In this document: positions 16,657-25,200 of the stretch, piece by piece | Layout of the letters: each line of letters opens with the position of its first letter | Numbering within the stretch: position 1 is the stretch's first letter | Assembly (NCBI RefSeq): GCF_001424905.1 | Contig: NZ_LMCU01000001.1 | Location: 2,783,480 to 2,847,479 of the forward strand | Source: Leifsonia sp. Root112D2 | GTDB taxonomy: Bacteria > Actinomycetota > Actinomycetes > Actinomycetales > Microbacteriaceae | Direction of reading: 5' to 3' | DNA: 64,000 nt | Notes under the pieces: generated by a model | Databases searched by the model: none | The model's input: only the letters and a program-made list of their open reading frames with translations | Told to the model about the DNA's origin: nothing | Position numbers and translations under genes: made by a program

Positions 16657-18102
16657 ATGAGACGAGCAAAAATCGTCGCAACACTGGGCCCGGCAACATC
16701 GAGCTACGAGAACATTCGTGCCATCATCGATGCCGGTGTCGACGTGGCCCGCATGAACCTGAGCCACGGCAGCTACGACGTTCATGAGAGCGTCTATGCC
16801 AATGTGCGCAAGGCAGCGGATGATGCCGGTCGTGCCGTCGCCGTGATGGTCGATCTGCAGGGTCCCAAGATTCGCCTCGGCAAGTTCGAGGGCGGCCCGT
16901 ACGACCTCGCCGTCGGCGATACGTTCACCATCACCATCGATGACATCCTGGGCACCAAGGAGCTCTCGTCGACGACGTTCAAGGGGCTGCCCCAGGACGT
17001 CAAGGCCGGCGACTTTCTGCTGATCGACGACGGCAAGGTGAAGGTGCGCGTTGTGAAGTCCGACGAGCGCACGGTGACCACCGAGGTCGTCGTGGCCGGC
17101 GCCGTCTCGAACAACAAGGGCATCAATCTGCCCGGCGTTGCGGTGAACGTGCCCGCTCTCTCTGAGAAAGACGAGGCCGATCTGCGCTGGGGCCTCAAGC
17201 TCGGCGCCGACCTCATCGCCCTCTCCTTCGTGCGCAACGCCAGCGACATCACGCGCGTGCACGAGATCATGGCCGAAGAGGGCCGAAAGATTCCTGTCAT
17301 CGCCAAAATCGAAAAGCCGCAGGCCGTCGACGCGCTCGAGGAGATCATCGACGCCTTCGATTCCATCATGGTCGCCCGCGGCGACCTCGGCGTCGAGTTG
17401 CCGCTCGAGGCCGTGCCGATCGTGCAGAAGCGTGCCGTCGAACTGGCCCGCCGCATGGCCAAGCCCGTCATCGTGGCAACGCAGATGCTCGAGTCCATGA
17501 TTTCCAGCCCGGTTCCGACCCGCGCCGAGACCTCGGATGTCGCGAACGCCGTTCTCGACGGCGCGGATGCCGTCATGCTCTCCGGCGAGACAAGCGTCGG
17601 CGAATACCCGGTGATCACGGTGCAGACCATGGCCCGCATCGTCGAATCCACCGAGGAGCACGGTTTGGAGCGGGTCGCACCGCTCGGCACGAAGCCGCGC
17701 ACGCAGGGTGGCGCGCTCACGCTGGCCGCCGCCGAGGTTGCCGAATTCGTCGACGCGAAGTTCCTCTGCGTGTTCACGCAGTCCGGGGACTCCGCACGCC
17801 GCATGGCGCGGCTGCGCTCGAACATTCCGATGCTGGCCTTCACGCCTGAGCCCGCCATCCGCCGCCGCCTCGCACTCACGTGGGGCATCCAGAGCCACCT
17901 CGTGGAGATGGTGACGCACACCGACCAGATGTTTGTGCAGGTCGACGACATCCTTCTGGGCAACGGCACGGCCAAGGTCGGCGACAAGGTTGTGGTCATC
18001 TCCGGTTCGCCCCCCGGAATCTCTGGCTCGACCAACGACGTGCGCGTGCACGTCGTCGGCGACGCCCACAACGGAGCGGCCCCGGCGTACGCCACCAAGT
18101 AG
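16657..18102 (+). CDS. pyk: Pyruvate kinase
   Basis: It transfers phosphate from phosphoenolpyruvate to ADP in the last step of glycolysis. The 481-residue protein has the N-terminal RAKIVATLGPATSS, the MNLSHGSYD substrate loop, a B domain inserted after DLQGPKIRLG, the catalytic Lys region IPVIAKIEKPQAVD, and the MVARGDLGVELPLE and VATQMLESM segments. The C-terminal allosteric domain runs from about residue 345. The start ATG at 16657 has ACGGAG upstream. It stands alone between the gltBD terminator and a convergent SGNH gene. Confidence 0.97.
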   Translation: MRRAKIVATLGPATSSYENIRAIIDAGVDVARMNLSHGSYDVHESVYANVRKAADDAGRAVAVMVDLQGPKIRLGKFEGGPYDLAVGDTFTITIDDILGTKELSSTTFKGLPQDVKAGDFLLIDDGKVKVRVVKSDERTVTTEVVVAGAVSNNKGINLPGVAVNVPALSEKDEADLRWGLKLGADLIALSFVRNASDITRVHEIMAEEGRKIPVIAKIEKPQAVDALEEIIDAFDSIMVARGDLGVELPLEAVPIVQKRAVELARRMAKPVIVATQMLESMISSPVPTRAETSDVANAVLDGADAVMLSGETSVGEYPVITVQTMARIVESTEEHGLERVAPLGTKPRTQGGALTLAAAEVAEFVDAKFLCVFTQSGDSARRMARLRSNIPMLAFTPEPAIRRRLALTWGIQSHLVEMVTHTDQMFVQVDDILLGNGTAKVGDKVVVISGSPPGISGSTNDVRVHVVGDAHNGAAPAYATK

Positions 18103-18126
18103 CCGCGTCGCCGACAGGCTCGGGCT

Positions 18127-18894
18127 TCAGGCCTGGCTGAGATCCACGGGCTCCAGGGTGGCGATCTTCGCCACCCTGCCGTCGCCGGACGAGCGTCCTG
18201 TCAGACGACGTCCGATCCACGGCAGCACGAAGCTGCGGTAGTAGGCGGCAGTGTTGCGTGCCCGTTCCCCGGGCGGCGCAGCGGCCACCTCCTCAACGCC
18301 CCATGCGCTCGGCACGGCTACGCCGAGCGCGGTAAGAACGTTGCTCGCGACGCGTGCGTGGCCAAGCGCATTCAGGTGCAGCTTGTCGGCCGACCAGTAT
18401 CGGATGTCCTCGAGCCCGGCATCCGCCCAGTTGTCGACGAAGGTGACGTTCTGGCGCGGGTAATGTGCCCGCACGGCGCGCGCGAGCCGCTCGCCACGCG
18501 TGCGTACGACACCGCCGAAGGGCAGGTGCTGTGACGGATTCGCTCCGCTCAAGAGCAGCACATGGATGCCTGCGGCCAGCGCCGCCGTGACCGCGTCATC
18601 GAGTTGCCTCGCGACCGCCTCGATCGACACCCGCGGACGCATGATGTCATTGCCGCCGCCGTTGACGCTCAGCAGCTCGGGGCGCAGCTCGATCCCGGGC
18701 TGCAGTTGCTCGGCGATGAGCGGGCCGAGCTTGCGCCCGCGAATGGCCAGATTGGCGTAGCGAACCGGCTCGGTCGTTGCCGCAGCCAGCCCGAGCGCCA
18801 CGAAGTCCGCCCAGCCGCGCGCCCGGCCATCCGCACGCTCGTCGCCAACACCCTCGGTGAAACTGTCGCCGATGGCAACGTAGCTGTGAAACAT
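18127..18894 (-). CDS. SGNH/GDSL hydrolase family protein
   Basis: A 255-residue predicted esterase or lipase of unknown substrate. The four SGNH blocks are recognisable: AIGDSFTEGVGDE near the N-terminus (nucleophile Ser), the block II Gly in ANLAIRGRK, NGGGNDIM (Asn) and DKLHLNALGH near residue 185 (catalytic Asp and His). There is no signal peptide, so it is probably cytosolic. The ATG at 18894 is the start because TAGCGT (18907-18902 on this strand) ends 7 nt before it. The open frame continues upstream through the tRNA gene, but that part is not coding. Its end faces pyk with only 24 nt between. Confidence 0.85.
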   Translation of the reverse strand: MFHSYVAIGDSFTEGVGDERADGRARGWADFVALGLAAATTEPVRYANLAIRGRKLGPLIAEQLQPGIELRPELLSVNGGGNDIMRPRVSIEAVARQLDDAVTAALAAGIHVLLLSGANPSQHLPFGGVVRTRGERLARAVRAHYPRQNVTFVDNWADAGLEDIRYWSADKLHLNALGHARVASNVLTALGVAVPSAWGVEEVAAAPPGERARNTAAYYRSFVLPWIGRRLTGRSSGDGRVAKIATLEPVDLSQA

Positions 18895-18901
18895 GGTCTT
18901 T

Positions 18902-18907
18902 ACGCTA
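18902..18907 (-). promoter_or_regulatory. -10 hexamer TAGCGT, leaderless promoter of the SGNH gene
   Basis: On the minus strand TAGCGT is followed by 7 nt and the ATG at 18894. There is no ribosome-binding site, so the mRNA is probably leaderless. Confidence 0.45.
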
Positions 18908-18940
18908 CTCGCGCCGTTCCGGAGACCCGAAGATGTCTTG

Positions 18941-19023
18941 TGCCGGTGGTGGGACTCGAACCCACACGCCCTTTCGAGCAAAGCATTTTGAGTGCTCCGC
19001 GTCTGCCATTCCGCCACACCGGC
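18941..19023 (-). tRNA. tRNA-Leu (anticodon CAA)
   Basis: The 83-nt cloverleaf reads on the minus strand from GCCGGTG at 19023 to its pairing CACCGGC plus discriminator A at 18941. The anticodon arm is AGCA-CTCAAAA-TGCT, giving anticodon CAA, which decodes TTG. The long variable arm and the GGTTCGAGTCC T-arm fit a class II leucine tRNA. The 3' CCA is not encoded. It lies between the divergent SGNH and ANTAR genes. Confidence 0.93.
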
Positions 19024-19049
19024 GCACAACAACGACCCTCAGAATACCG

Positions 19050-19055
19050 TAGGCT
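19050..19055 (+). promoter_or_regulatory. -10 hexamer TAGGCT, leaderless promoter of the ANTAR regulator
   Basis: TAGGCT is followed by 7 nt and the GTG at 19063. No Shine-Dalgarno sequence is present. Confidence 0.5.
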
Positions 19056-19062
19056 TTCACTC

Positions 19063-19671
19063 GTGAGTGACCAGGACATTGCCCCAACCGCACCCCGCCG
19101 CGTCGTCGTTGCGGAGGATGAATCGCTGATTCGTCTCGACATCGTGGAGATTCTTCGCGATAACGGCTTTGAAGTCGTGGGGGAGGCCGGTGACGGCGAG
19201 ACGGCCGTGGCCCTCGCAACCGAGTTGCGGCCCGACCTGGTGATCATGGACGTGAAGATGCCGCAGCTTGACGGCATCTCCGCCGCCGAGCGGCTGTCGA
19301 AGGCGCACATCGCTCCCGTGGTGCTGCTGACCGCGTTCAGCCAGAAAGAGCTCGTGGAGCGGGCCACCGAGGCCGGCGCTCTGGCCTATGTGGTCAAGCC
19401 GTTCACGCCGAACGACCTGCTGCCTGCCATCGAGATCGCCCTTGCGCGCTACGCGCAGATCATTGCCCTCGAGGCCGAGGTCACCGATATGGTGGAGCGC
19501 TTCGAGACCCGCAAGCTCGTCGACCGGGCCAAGGGCCTGCTCAACGAGAAGATGGGACTCACCGAGCCGGAGGCCTTCCGCTGGATTCAGAAGGCATCCA
19601 TGGACCGTCGCCTCACCATGCACGATGTCGCCCAGGCGATCATCGAGCAGTTGTCAGCGCCGAAGAAGTAG
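19063..19671 (+). CDS. ANTAR-domain response regulator
   Basis: A 202-residue two-domain regulator of the AmiR/NasT (PdtaR-like) type that should bind RNA and act as an antiterminator when phosphorylated. The receiver domain has acidic residues in VVVAEDESLIR, the phospho-acceptor Asp63 in LVIMDVKMPQLDG and Lys112 in YVVKPF. The C-terminal ANTAR domain, about residues 140-198, contains KLVDRAKGLLNEKMGL and the hydrophobic/Ala positions typical of the three-helix bundle. The partner kinase is not adjacent. A PdtaR-type regulator near polA is also found in mycobacteria, which supports orthology. GTG 19063 is preferred over upstream codons that lie in the tRNA and the divergent gene. Confidence 0.93.
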   Translation: MSDQDIAPTAPRRVVVAEDESLIRLDIVEILRDNGFEVVGEAGDGETAVALATELRPDLVIMDVKMPQLDGISAAERLSKAHIAPVVLLTAFSQKELVERATEAGALAYVVKPFTPNDLLPAIEIALARYAQIIALEAEVTDMVERFETRKLVDRAKGLLNEKMGLTEPEAFRWIQKASMDRRLTMHDVAQAIIEQLSAPKK

Positions 19672-19688
19672 TTACTGCGAAGGCGTAG

Positions 19689-20105
19689 CTACCGGGCGTC
19701 TTTGATCAGGTTCGTGATGCGCACCGTGGAGCAGCGGCGCCCCTGATCGTCTGAGATCACGATTTCGTGTGTCGTCAGGGTACGTCCCAGATGAATGGGT
19801 GTGCACACCCCCGTCACGAAACCGGATGTCGCGGAGCGGCTGTGCGAGGCGCTGATCTCGATGCCGAGGGCGAACCTGTCCATGCCAGCGTGCAGATTCG
19901 CGGCCATCGAACCGAGAGACTCCCCGAGAACGACGTAGGCCCCGCCGTGCAGCAGATTGCGCGGCTGGGTGTTTCCTTCGACCGGCATCGTGGCGACCGC
20001 ACGTTCGATAGTGAACTCGGTGAACTCAATGCCCATCTTGTCGGCCAGGGCGCCGACTCCACGTGCCTGAACCCAGGCAAGGGCATCCGTAATGAGTTCG
20101 GTCAT
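19689..20105 (-). CDS. PaaI-type hotdog-fold thioesterase
   Basis: A 138-residue single hotdog-fold acyl-CoA thioesterase. The signature is in the QPRNLLHGGAYVVLGESLGSMAAN segment, with the HGG motif and the following Glu as likely catalytic elements. A C-terminal strand (EIVISDDQGRRCSTVRI) completes the fold. The preferred start is ATG 20105, 5 nt after a GAAGG-type ribosome-binding site; a GTG at 20111 overlaps that site and would add two residues. The gene faces away from polA and converges on the ANTAR gene. The natural acyl-CoA substrate cannot be told from sequence. Confidence 0.88.
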   Translation of the reverse strand: MTELITDALAWVQARGVGALADKMGIEFTEFTIERAVATMPVEGNTQPRNLLHGGAYVVLGESLGSMAANLHAGMDRFALGIEISASHSRSATSGFVTGVCTPIHLGRTLTTHEIVISDDQGRRCSTVRITNLIKDAR

Positions 20106-20167
20106 GGTCACCTTCGTACGATTGGCGGGCTCAGGAATTATGCAAGCAGAGTGTCTGACGGCACTTG

Positions 20168-20173
20168 TAGGCT
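20168..20173 (+). promoter_or_regulatory. -10 hexamer TAGGCT, leaderless promoter of polA
   Basis: TAGGCT is followed by 6 nt and GTG 20180. The geometry supports GTG 20180 over GTG 20178, which is in another frame. Confidence 0.5.
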
Positions 20174-20179
20174 GGCCGT

Positions 20180-22864
20180 GTGCCGCACTCAGAAAAGCCT
20201 ACCCTCCTGATCATCGACGGTCATTCGCTCGCGTTCCGGGCGTTCTACGCTTTGCCGGTGGACAGTTTCATGAACCGCGAGGGGCAGCACACCAATGCCA
20301 TTCACGGATTCATCGCCATGTTCATCAACCTGCTCAAGCAGGAGAAACCCACCCACATCGCCGTGGCCTTCGATATCTCGCGGTATTCCTTCCGCACCCG
20401 CGAATATCCCGAGTACAAGGGCACCCGCGGTGAGACGCCGCCGGAGTTCGTTGGGCAGATTCCGCTGCTCGAAGAGGCGCTGCACGCCATGAATATCGTC
20501 ACGGTCACGAAGGAAGACTTCGAGGCCGACGACATTCTCGCCACGCTTGCCCGGCAGGGCGACGAGGCCGGATACCGGGTGCTCGTCGTTTCCGGCGACC
20601 GCGACGCGATCCAGCTTGTCAACGAGAATGTGACCCTGCTGTATCCGAACGCCCGCGGCGTTTCTGAACTGAAACGCTACGACATCGAGGCGGTGCACGA
20701 GCGTTACGGCATCCAGCCACATCAATACCCCGAGATCGCCGCCCTCGTCGGCGAGACCAGCGACAACCTCATCGGCATCGACAAGGTCGGCGAGAAGACC
20801 GCCGTCAAGTGGATCACGCAGTACGGCAGCCTCGACGAGGTGCTGGCGCACGCCGACGAAATCAAGGGCGTCGTGGGGGAGAAGCTGCGGGAGCAGAAGG
20901 AGAACGCGATTCGCAATCGCCGCCTCAACCGGCTCGTGAACGATGTCGAGCTGCCCGTCGGGCCCGCCGACCTCGAGCGTCGCCCCATGAACGAGCAGGC
21001 GATTCGGGAGATCTTCGACAAGCTGCAGTTCAAGACGCTGCTGGAGCGCGTGCTCACGATTGCGGCGGCTGAGGGCGGCATCGACGAGGCAGCCCCGTCC
21101 GATGCGGCACTGGCCACGGAAGATGACCTCACGCCGCGCGCCCCGGCCGTGCGCACCCTGATCGACGAAGAGCTCGCCAACTGGCTGAAGAAGGCCACGA
21201 GCGACGGGTCTCCGGCCATCGCCGTGCAGATCGAGCACGGCCAGGCTGGCATCACCGGCTTCGGCCTCGCCACCGAAGACGATTCGGTATACGTGCCGTG
21301 GGCGGCCGAACGTCCGGACTACACGGCCCTGGAGGCCTGGCTCGCCAGCGATGCGCCGAAGCAGTTGTACTACGCCAAACCTCAGCTGAAGGCGCTCTCG
21401 CGCGCCGGCATCGCCTTCGACGGACTCGCTTTCGACACGCGGCTCGCGGCCTGGCTGATCAAGCCCGGCGGGCATCCGCTCTCGCTTGCCGACCAGGTAT
21501 ACGAGGTTCTGGGAGAGAACCTGCCGCAGTCCGACCCCAACCAGTTGGTGCCTGCGGACGACGCCATCGGTGTGGCCACCGAGGCCTGGTATGTTCTGCG
21601 CATCGCCGAGAGCCAGGCGTTGGCGATAGACGCCGGTTCCAGGCGCGTGCTCGACACCATCGAGCTGCCGCTGGTCTCGGTGCTGGCGCGCATGGAACTT
21701 GACGGCGTCGCCATCGATCGACCGGTGCTCACCGGGTTGCGCGAAGAGCTCACGACTCGGGCGGATGATTACGCAACGCGCGCGTACGCCGAGATCGGGC
21801 GCGAGGTGAACCTCGGCTCGCCCAAGCAGCTGCAGCAGGTGCTGTTCGACGAACTCGGCATGCCCAAGACCCGTTCCACCAAGACCGGGTACTCCACGGA
21901 TGCCGCGTCGCTGACAGATCTGCAGGAGAAGAGCCCGCATCCGTTCCTGGGTCTGCTGCTGCAGCACCGCGATGTCACCAAGCTCAAGCAGATCATCGAG
22001 ACGCTCGAGCGCGGCGTCGAGCAGAACGGGCGCATCCACACCACGTATGACCAGACCGGCACGAGCACGGGCCGCATCTCGTCGAACGATCCCAACCTGC
22101 AGAACATCCCGGTGCGCACCGAGGAGGGCCGTCGCATTCGCTCGGCCTTCATCAGTGCCCCCGAATACGACACTCTGCTGACGGCCGACTACTCGCAGAT
22201 CGAGATGCGCATCATGGCGCATCTCTCGGGCGACGCCGGGCTCATCGAGGCGTTCAACGCGGGGGAGGACCTGCACCGCTTCGTGGGTTCGCGCATCTTC
22301 GGCGTCGACCCGGCCGAGGTTACCTCTGCCATGCGTTCCAAGGTCAAGGCGATGTCGTATGGGCTCGCGTACGGACTCAGCGCTTTTGGGCTCTCGAAGC
22401 AGCTGCGCATCGAATCGTCCGAGGCGAAGCAGCTGATGACAGACTATTTCGCCCGCTTCGGGGCGGTGCGCGATTATCTGCGCAACGTTGTCGAACAGGC
22501 CCGCGTCGATGGCTACACCGAGACCATCTTCGGCCGCAGGCGGCCCTTCGGCGATCTCACGAGTTCGAACCGGGTGCTGCGCGACAATGCCGAGCGCGCG
22601 GCGCTCAATGCGCCGATCCAGGGATCGGCCGCCGACATCCTGAAGATCGCCATGCTCGGCATCGCCCGCGACCTCCGCGAGCAGAAGCTCGAATCACGCA
22701 TGCTGCTGCAGGTGCACGACGAGCTCATCTTCGAGGTCGCGACGGGAGAGTGGGACGCGCTTAGCGGCATCGTCACGAACCGCATGTCCACGGCCGCCGA
22801 GCTCAGCGTTCCACTCGACGTGCAGCTGGGTCGCGGGCCCAACTGGGACGCCGCCGCGCACTAG
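20180..22864 (+). CDS. polA: DNA polymerase I
   Basis: An 894-residue repair and Okazaki-fragment polymerase. The N-terminal 5'-3' exonuclease domain (about 1-300) starts with LLIDGHSLAFRAFY and contains KEDFEADDILAT and GDRDAIQLV. The middle region has the size of the 3'-5' exonuclease domain but lacks its catalytic acidic motif: the first DxE position reads VQIEHG, so proofreading is probably absent. The polymerase domain is complete, with motif A DYSQIEMRIMAHLSGD, motif B around RSKVKAMSYGLAYG and motif C QVHDELIFE. The GTG start is leaderless by its upstream hexamer. Confidence 0.97.
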   Translation: MPHSEKPTLLIIDGHSLAFRAFYALPVDSFMNREGQHTNAIHGFIAMFINLLKQEKPTHIAVAFDISRYSFRTREYPEYKGTRGETPPEFVGQIPLLEEALHAMNIVTVTKEDFEADDILATLARQGDEAGYRVLVVSGDRDAIQLVNENVTLLYPNARGVSELKRYDIEAVHERYGIQPHQYPEIAALVGETSDNLIGIDKVGEKTAVKWITQYGSLDEVLAHADEIKGVVGEKLREQKENAIRNRRLNRLVNDVELPVGPADLERRPMNEQAIREIFDKLQFKTLLERVLTIAAAEGGIDEAAPSDAALATEDDLTPRAPAVRTLIDEELANWLKKATSDGSPAIAVQIEHGQAGITGFGLATEDDSVYVPWAAERPDYTALEAWLASDAPKQLYYAKPQLKALSRAGIAFDGLAFDTRLAAWLIKPGGHPLSLADQVYEVLGENLPQSDPNQLVPADDAIGVATEAWYVLRIAESQALAIDAGSRRVLDTIELPLVSVLARMELDGVAIDRPVLTGLREELTTRADDYATRAYAEIGREVNLGSPKQLQQVLFDELGMPKTRSTKTGYSTDAASLTDLQEKSPHPFLGLLLQHRDVTKLKQIIETLERGVEQNGRIHTTYDQTGTSTGRISSNDPNLQNIPVRTEEGRRIRSAFISAPEYDTLLTADYSQIEMRIMAHLSGDAGLIEAFNAGEDLHRFVGSRIFGVDPAEVTSAMRSKVKAMSYGLAYGLSAFGLSKQLRIESSEAKQLMTDYFARFGAVRDYLRNVVEQARVDGYTETIFGRRRPFGDLTSSNRVLRDNAERAALNAPIQGSAADILKIAMLGIARDLREQKLESRMLLQVHDELIFEVATGEWDALSGIVTNRMSTAAELSVPLDVQLGRGPNWDAAAH

Positions 22865-22883
22865 CCCCCGGTCCTGCCGGGGT

Positions 22884-22889
22884 TAGGCT
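22884..22889 (+). promoter_or_regulatory. -10 hexamer TAGGCT, leaderless promoter of the DUF885 gene
   Basis: TAGGCT is followed by 7 nt and the ATG at 22897. It lies just after the polA stop codon. Confidence 0.5.
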
Positions 22890-22896
22890 CGAACGC

Positions 22897-24570
22897 ATGA
22901 CAAACGCAGAGAAGCGAAACCCCACTGCCATCGACACAATTGCTGACGAGTGGGTCGATACCGAACTCGATCTGTACCCGGAATTCCGGGTCTATTTGGG
23001 CCGGGAAGGCCGCGAAGGCGAATACGCCGACTACTCGCCCGCCGGGGCCGAGAGCGCCGTTGAAGAGACCAGAAAGGCCTTGGCGAAGATCCGCGCGGCC
23101 GAGGCCGTCGACGATGTCGACCGCGTCACCAAGCTTGATCTCACCCGCGAACTCGAGCTCGAGATCGAGAAGCACGAGGCCGGCTTCGAGCAGCGCGACC
23201 TCAACGTTATTGCGTCTCCGGTGCAGAGCCTGCGCGATATCTTCGACCTCGTTCCCACCGCGACGGAGGCCGATTGGGGCAACATCGCCAAGCGAATGCA
23301 CAATCTTCCGCAGGCAATGGCGGGCTACATCGAAACGCTGCGCAGCGGCATCCGCGCTGGCAACGTGCCGGCCATCCGCCAGGTGCGGGAGAACATCGTG
23401 CAGGCCCAGAAGCAGGTGGCCGACACCGGCTTCTTCTTCCAGCTCGCCCAGAATGCGAAGGCCGGAGAGGCAGGGCTGCCCGACTCGCTGAAGAGCGACC
23501 TCGCCGCGGGTGCCCGTGAATCGGCCGCGGCCTATGCGTCGCTGGCCGCATTCCTGAAGGACGAACTCGCCGAGCACGCCCCCGAGAAGGATGCCGTCGG
23601 CCGGGATCTCTACACCCTCGCCTCCCGCAGCTTTCTCGGTGCCGCCGTCGACCTCGACGAGACCTACGAATGGGGCATCGAGGAGCTCGCCCGCATGACC
23701 GCCGAGCAGGAGGCGATAGCGCGCGAGATCAAGCCCGGGGCATCCGTTGCCGAGGCCATCGAGTTTCTCGACGGCGACGCCAGCCGCAAGTTGCACGGCA
23801 CCGACGCCCTGCAGCGCTGGATGCAGGAGACCAGCGACCGCGCCGTCGAAGAGCTCGGCAAGACGCACTTCGACATTCCGGATGAGATACGCCGGCTCGA
23901 GTGCATGATCGCTCCCACGCAGGAGGGCGGCATCTACTACACGGGCCCGTCTGACGACTTCGTGCGCGCCGGCCGCATGTGGTGGAGCGTGCCCGAGGGC
24001 GTCACGGAGTTCGATACCTGGCGCGAGCTCACCACCGTGTACCACGAAGGCATTCCCGGGCACCACCTGCAGATCGGCCAGGCCACATACAACAAGGCCA
24101 TGCTCAACTCGTGGCGCCGCATCGCCGGCACCTCGGGGCACGCCGAAGGATGGGCCCTCTACGCCGAACGCCTCATGGAGCAGCTCGGATACCTCGACGA
24201 CCCCGCCGACCGGCTGGGCATGCTCGACGGCCAGCGCATGCGCGCCGCCCGCGTCGTGCTCGACATCGGCGTGCACCTCGAGAAGACGCTGCCCGACGGC
24301 AGCGGCCCCTGGACCGGCGAGTACGCCTTCGGATTCCTCGGCCGCAACGTCAACATGAACGAGCCGTTCGTGCGTTTCGAGGTGAACCGCTATCTGGGCT
24401 GGCCCGGACAGGCGCCGTCGTACAAGATCGGGCAGCGCATCTGGGAGCAGCTGCGCGACGAGTACGCACGCCGCGAGGGCGCCTCCTTCGACATCAAGGC
24501 GTTCCACAAGAAGGCGCTCGACATCGGCGGTGTGGGACTGGACACTCTGCGGTCTGCACTGCTGGACTGA
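22897..24570 (+). CDS. DUF885 family protein (putative metallopeptidase-like)
   Basis: A 557-residue soluble protein of the DUF885 family. It has no signal peptide, so it is probably cytosolic. The conserved core TTVYHEGIPGHHLQIGQATYN (about residues 380-400) contains a metal-binding-like HEGIPGHH. AGTSGHAEGWALYAERLM further on adds another His and Glu. Long alpha-helical stretches and TGEYAFGFLGRNV fit a gluzincin-like helical fold. The biochemical activity of most members is not established; peptidase or carboxypeptidase function is inferred from the motif. The gene is followed by a GC-rich hairpin and converges on the OsmC gene. Confidence 0.88.
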   Translation: MTNAEKRNPTAIDTIADEWVDTELDLYPEFRVYLGREGREGEYADYSPAGAESAVEETRKALAKIRAAEAVDDVDRVTKLDLTRELELEIEKHEAGFEQRDLNVIASPVQSLRDIFDLVPTATEADWGNIAKRMHNLPQAMAGYIETLRSGIRAGNVPAIRQVRENIVQAQKQVADTGFFFQLAQNAKAGEAGLPDSLKSDLAAGARESAAAYASLAAFLKDELAEHAPEKDAVGRDLYTLASRSFLGAAVDLDETYEWGIEELARMTAEQEAIAREIKPGASVAEAIEFLDGDASRKLHGTDALQRWMQETSDRAVEELGKTHFDIPDEIRRLECMIAPTQEGGIYYTGPSDDFVRAGRMWWSVPEGVTEFDTWRELTTVYHEGIPGHHLQIGQATYNKAMLNSWRRIAGTSGHAEGWALYAERLMEQLGYLDDPADRLGMLDGQRMRAARVVLDIGVHLEKTLPDGSGPWTGEYAFGFLGRNVNMNEPFVRFEVNRYLGWPGQAPSYKIGQRIWEQLRDEYARREGASFDIKAFHKKALDIGGVGLDTLRSALLD

Positions 24571-24603
24571 CTCTGCACACCTGAGAAGTGGGCGGACACG
24601 GAG

Positions 24604-24633
24604 GGCGGCCCGCCGGTGTCGCGGCGGGCCGCC
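24604..24633. terminator. Bidirectional hairpin between the DUF885 and OsmC genes
   Basis: An 11-bp perfect GC stem pairs 24604-24614 with 24623-24633 around an 8-nt loop. Convergent genes end on both sides (24570 and 24666), so it probably serves both. No T-run follows on either strand, as is common in GC-rich actinobacteria. Confidence 0.7.
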
Positions 24634-24665
24634 GGTCAGGGGGATTGCCGGTCGGTGGGGGCTGC

Positions 24666-25109
24666 TCAGGCCGATTCGAGGGTGGCGTCGACGGTGATCG
24701 AAGCGCCGGCGAACAGGCGTGAGACTGGGCACAGAGCGGATGCCTCATCGACGATGCTCTGGAATGTCGCGGCGTCAACACCCGGCACGACGGCCTTCAC
24801 CGTGAGCGCAGACGAGACGATAGTGGGCAACCCGTCGACGGCATCGAGCGTGACAGTGGAGGAGACGTGCAATCGCTCAGGTGTGAGCTTGTGCTCGCCG
24901 AGACTGAGGGCGAGAGCCATGGAATAGCAGGACGAATGTGCGGCAGCCGCGAGTTCCTCTGGACTGGTCTTTCCGCCGGGTGTCTCCGTGCGCGCGGCCC
25001 AGGTGACCGACTGGTCTTTCAATGCCCCGCTGCCGGAGTTGATGCTGCCGGCTCCCTGCGCGAGGTTGCCTGTCCAAACGGTTTCGGCCGTGCGATCCGC
25101 AATGCTCAT
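24666..25109 (-). CDS. OsmC family peroxiredoxin
   Basis: A 147-residue OsmC/Ohr-type thiol peroxidase that reduces organic hydroperoxides. The two redox cysteines are present, in AAHSSCYSMALALSL and ASALCPVSRLF, with the PEEL segment before the first. This organisation resembles the OsmC subgroup rather than Ohr. The ATG at 25109 has CGGAG 8 nt upstream. An inverted repeat TTTGAAGG-N9-CCTTCAAA lies about 20 nt before the start and is a good operator candidate. The acylphosphatase gene lies upstream on the same strand with a 91-nt gap. Confidence 0.93.
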   Translation of the reverse strand: MSIADRTAETVWTGNLAQGAGSINSGSGALKDQSVTWAARTETPGGKTSPEELAAAAHSSCYSMALALSLGEHKLTPERLHVSSTVTLDAVDGLPTIVSSALTVKAVVPGVDAATFQSIVDEASALCPVSRLFAGASITVDATLESA

Positions 25110-25130
25110 GGTGACGTCTCCGGTTCTCTA

Positions 25131-25155
25131 TTTGAAGGGAATTTCTTCCTTCAAA
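25131..25155 (-). promoter_or_regulatory. Candidate operator of the OsmC gene
   Basis: Perfect 8-bp inverted repeat TTTGAAGG (25131-25138) and CCTTCAAA (25148-25155) with a 9-bp spacer, immediately upstream of the OsmC ribosome-binding site. Organic-peroxide genes are often controlled by MarR-family regulators such as OhrR binding inverted repeats here. No such regulator gene is nearby. Confidence 0.5.
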
Positions 25156-25200
25156 CTAGCAGCGATCGCCGACCGTGAACATCCTTCCGCGAGCGGAGCT

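Noticed and set aside
18895..19032. N-terminal extension of the SGNH hydrolase running in frame through the tRNA gene
   Set aside because: The extra 46 residues are a translation of tRNA-Leu and its flanks; the GDSL family N-terminus begins at the ATG at 18894, which also fits the promoter spacing.
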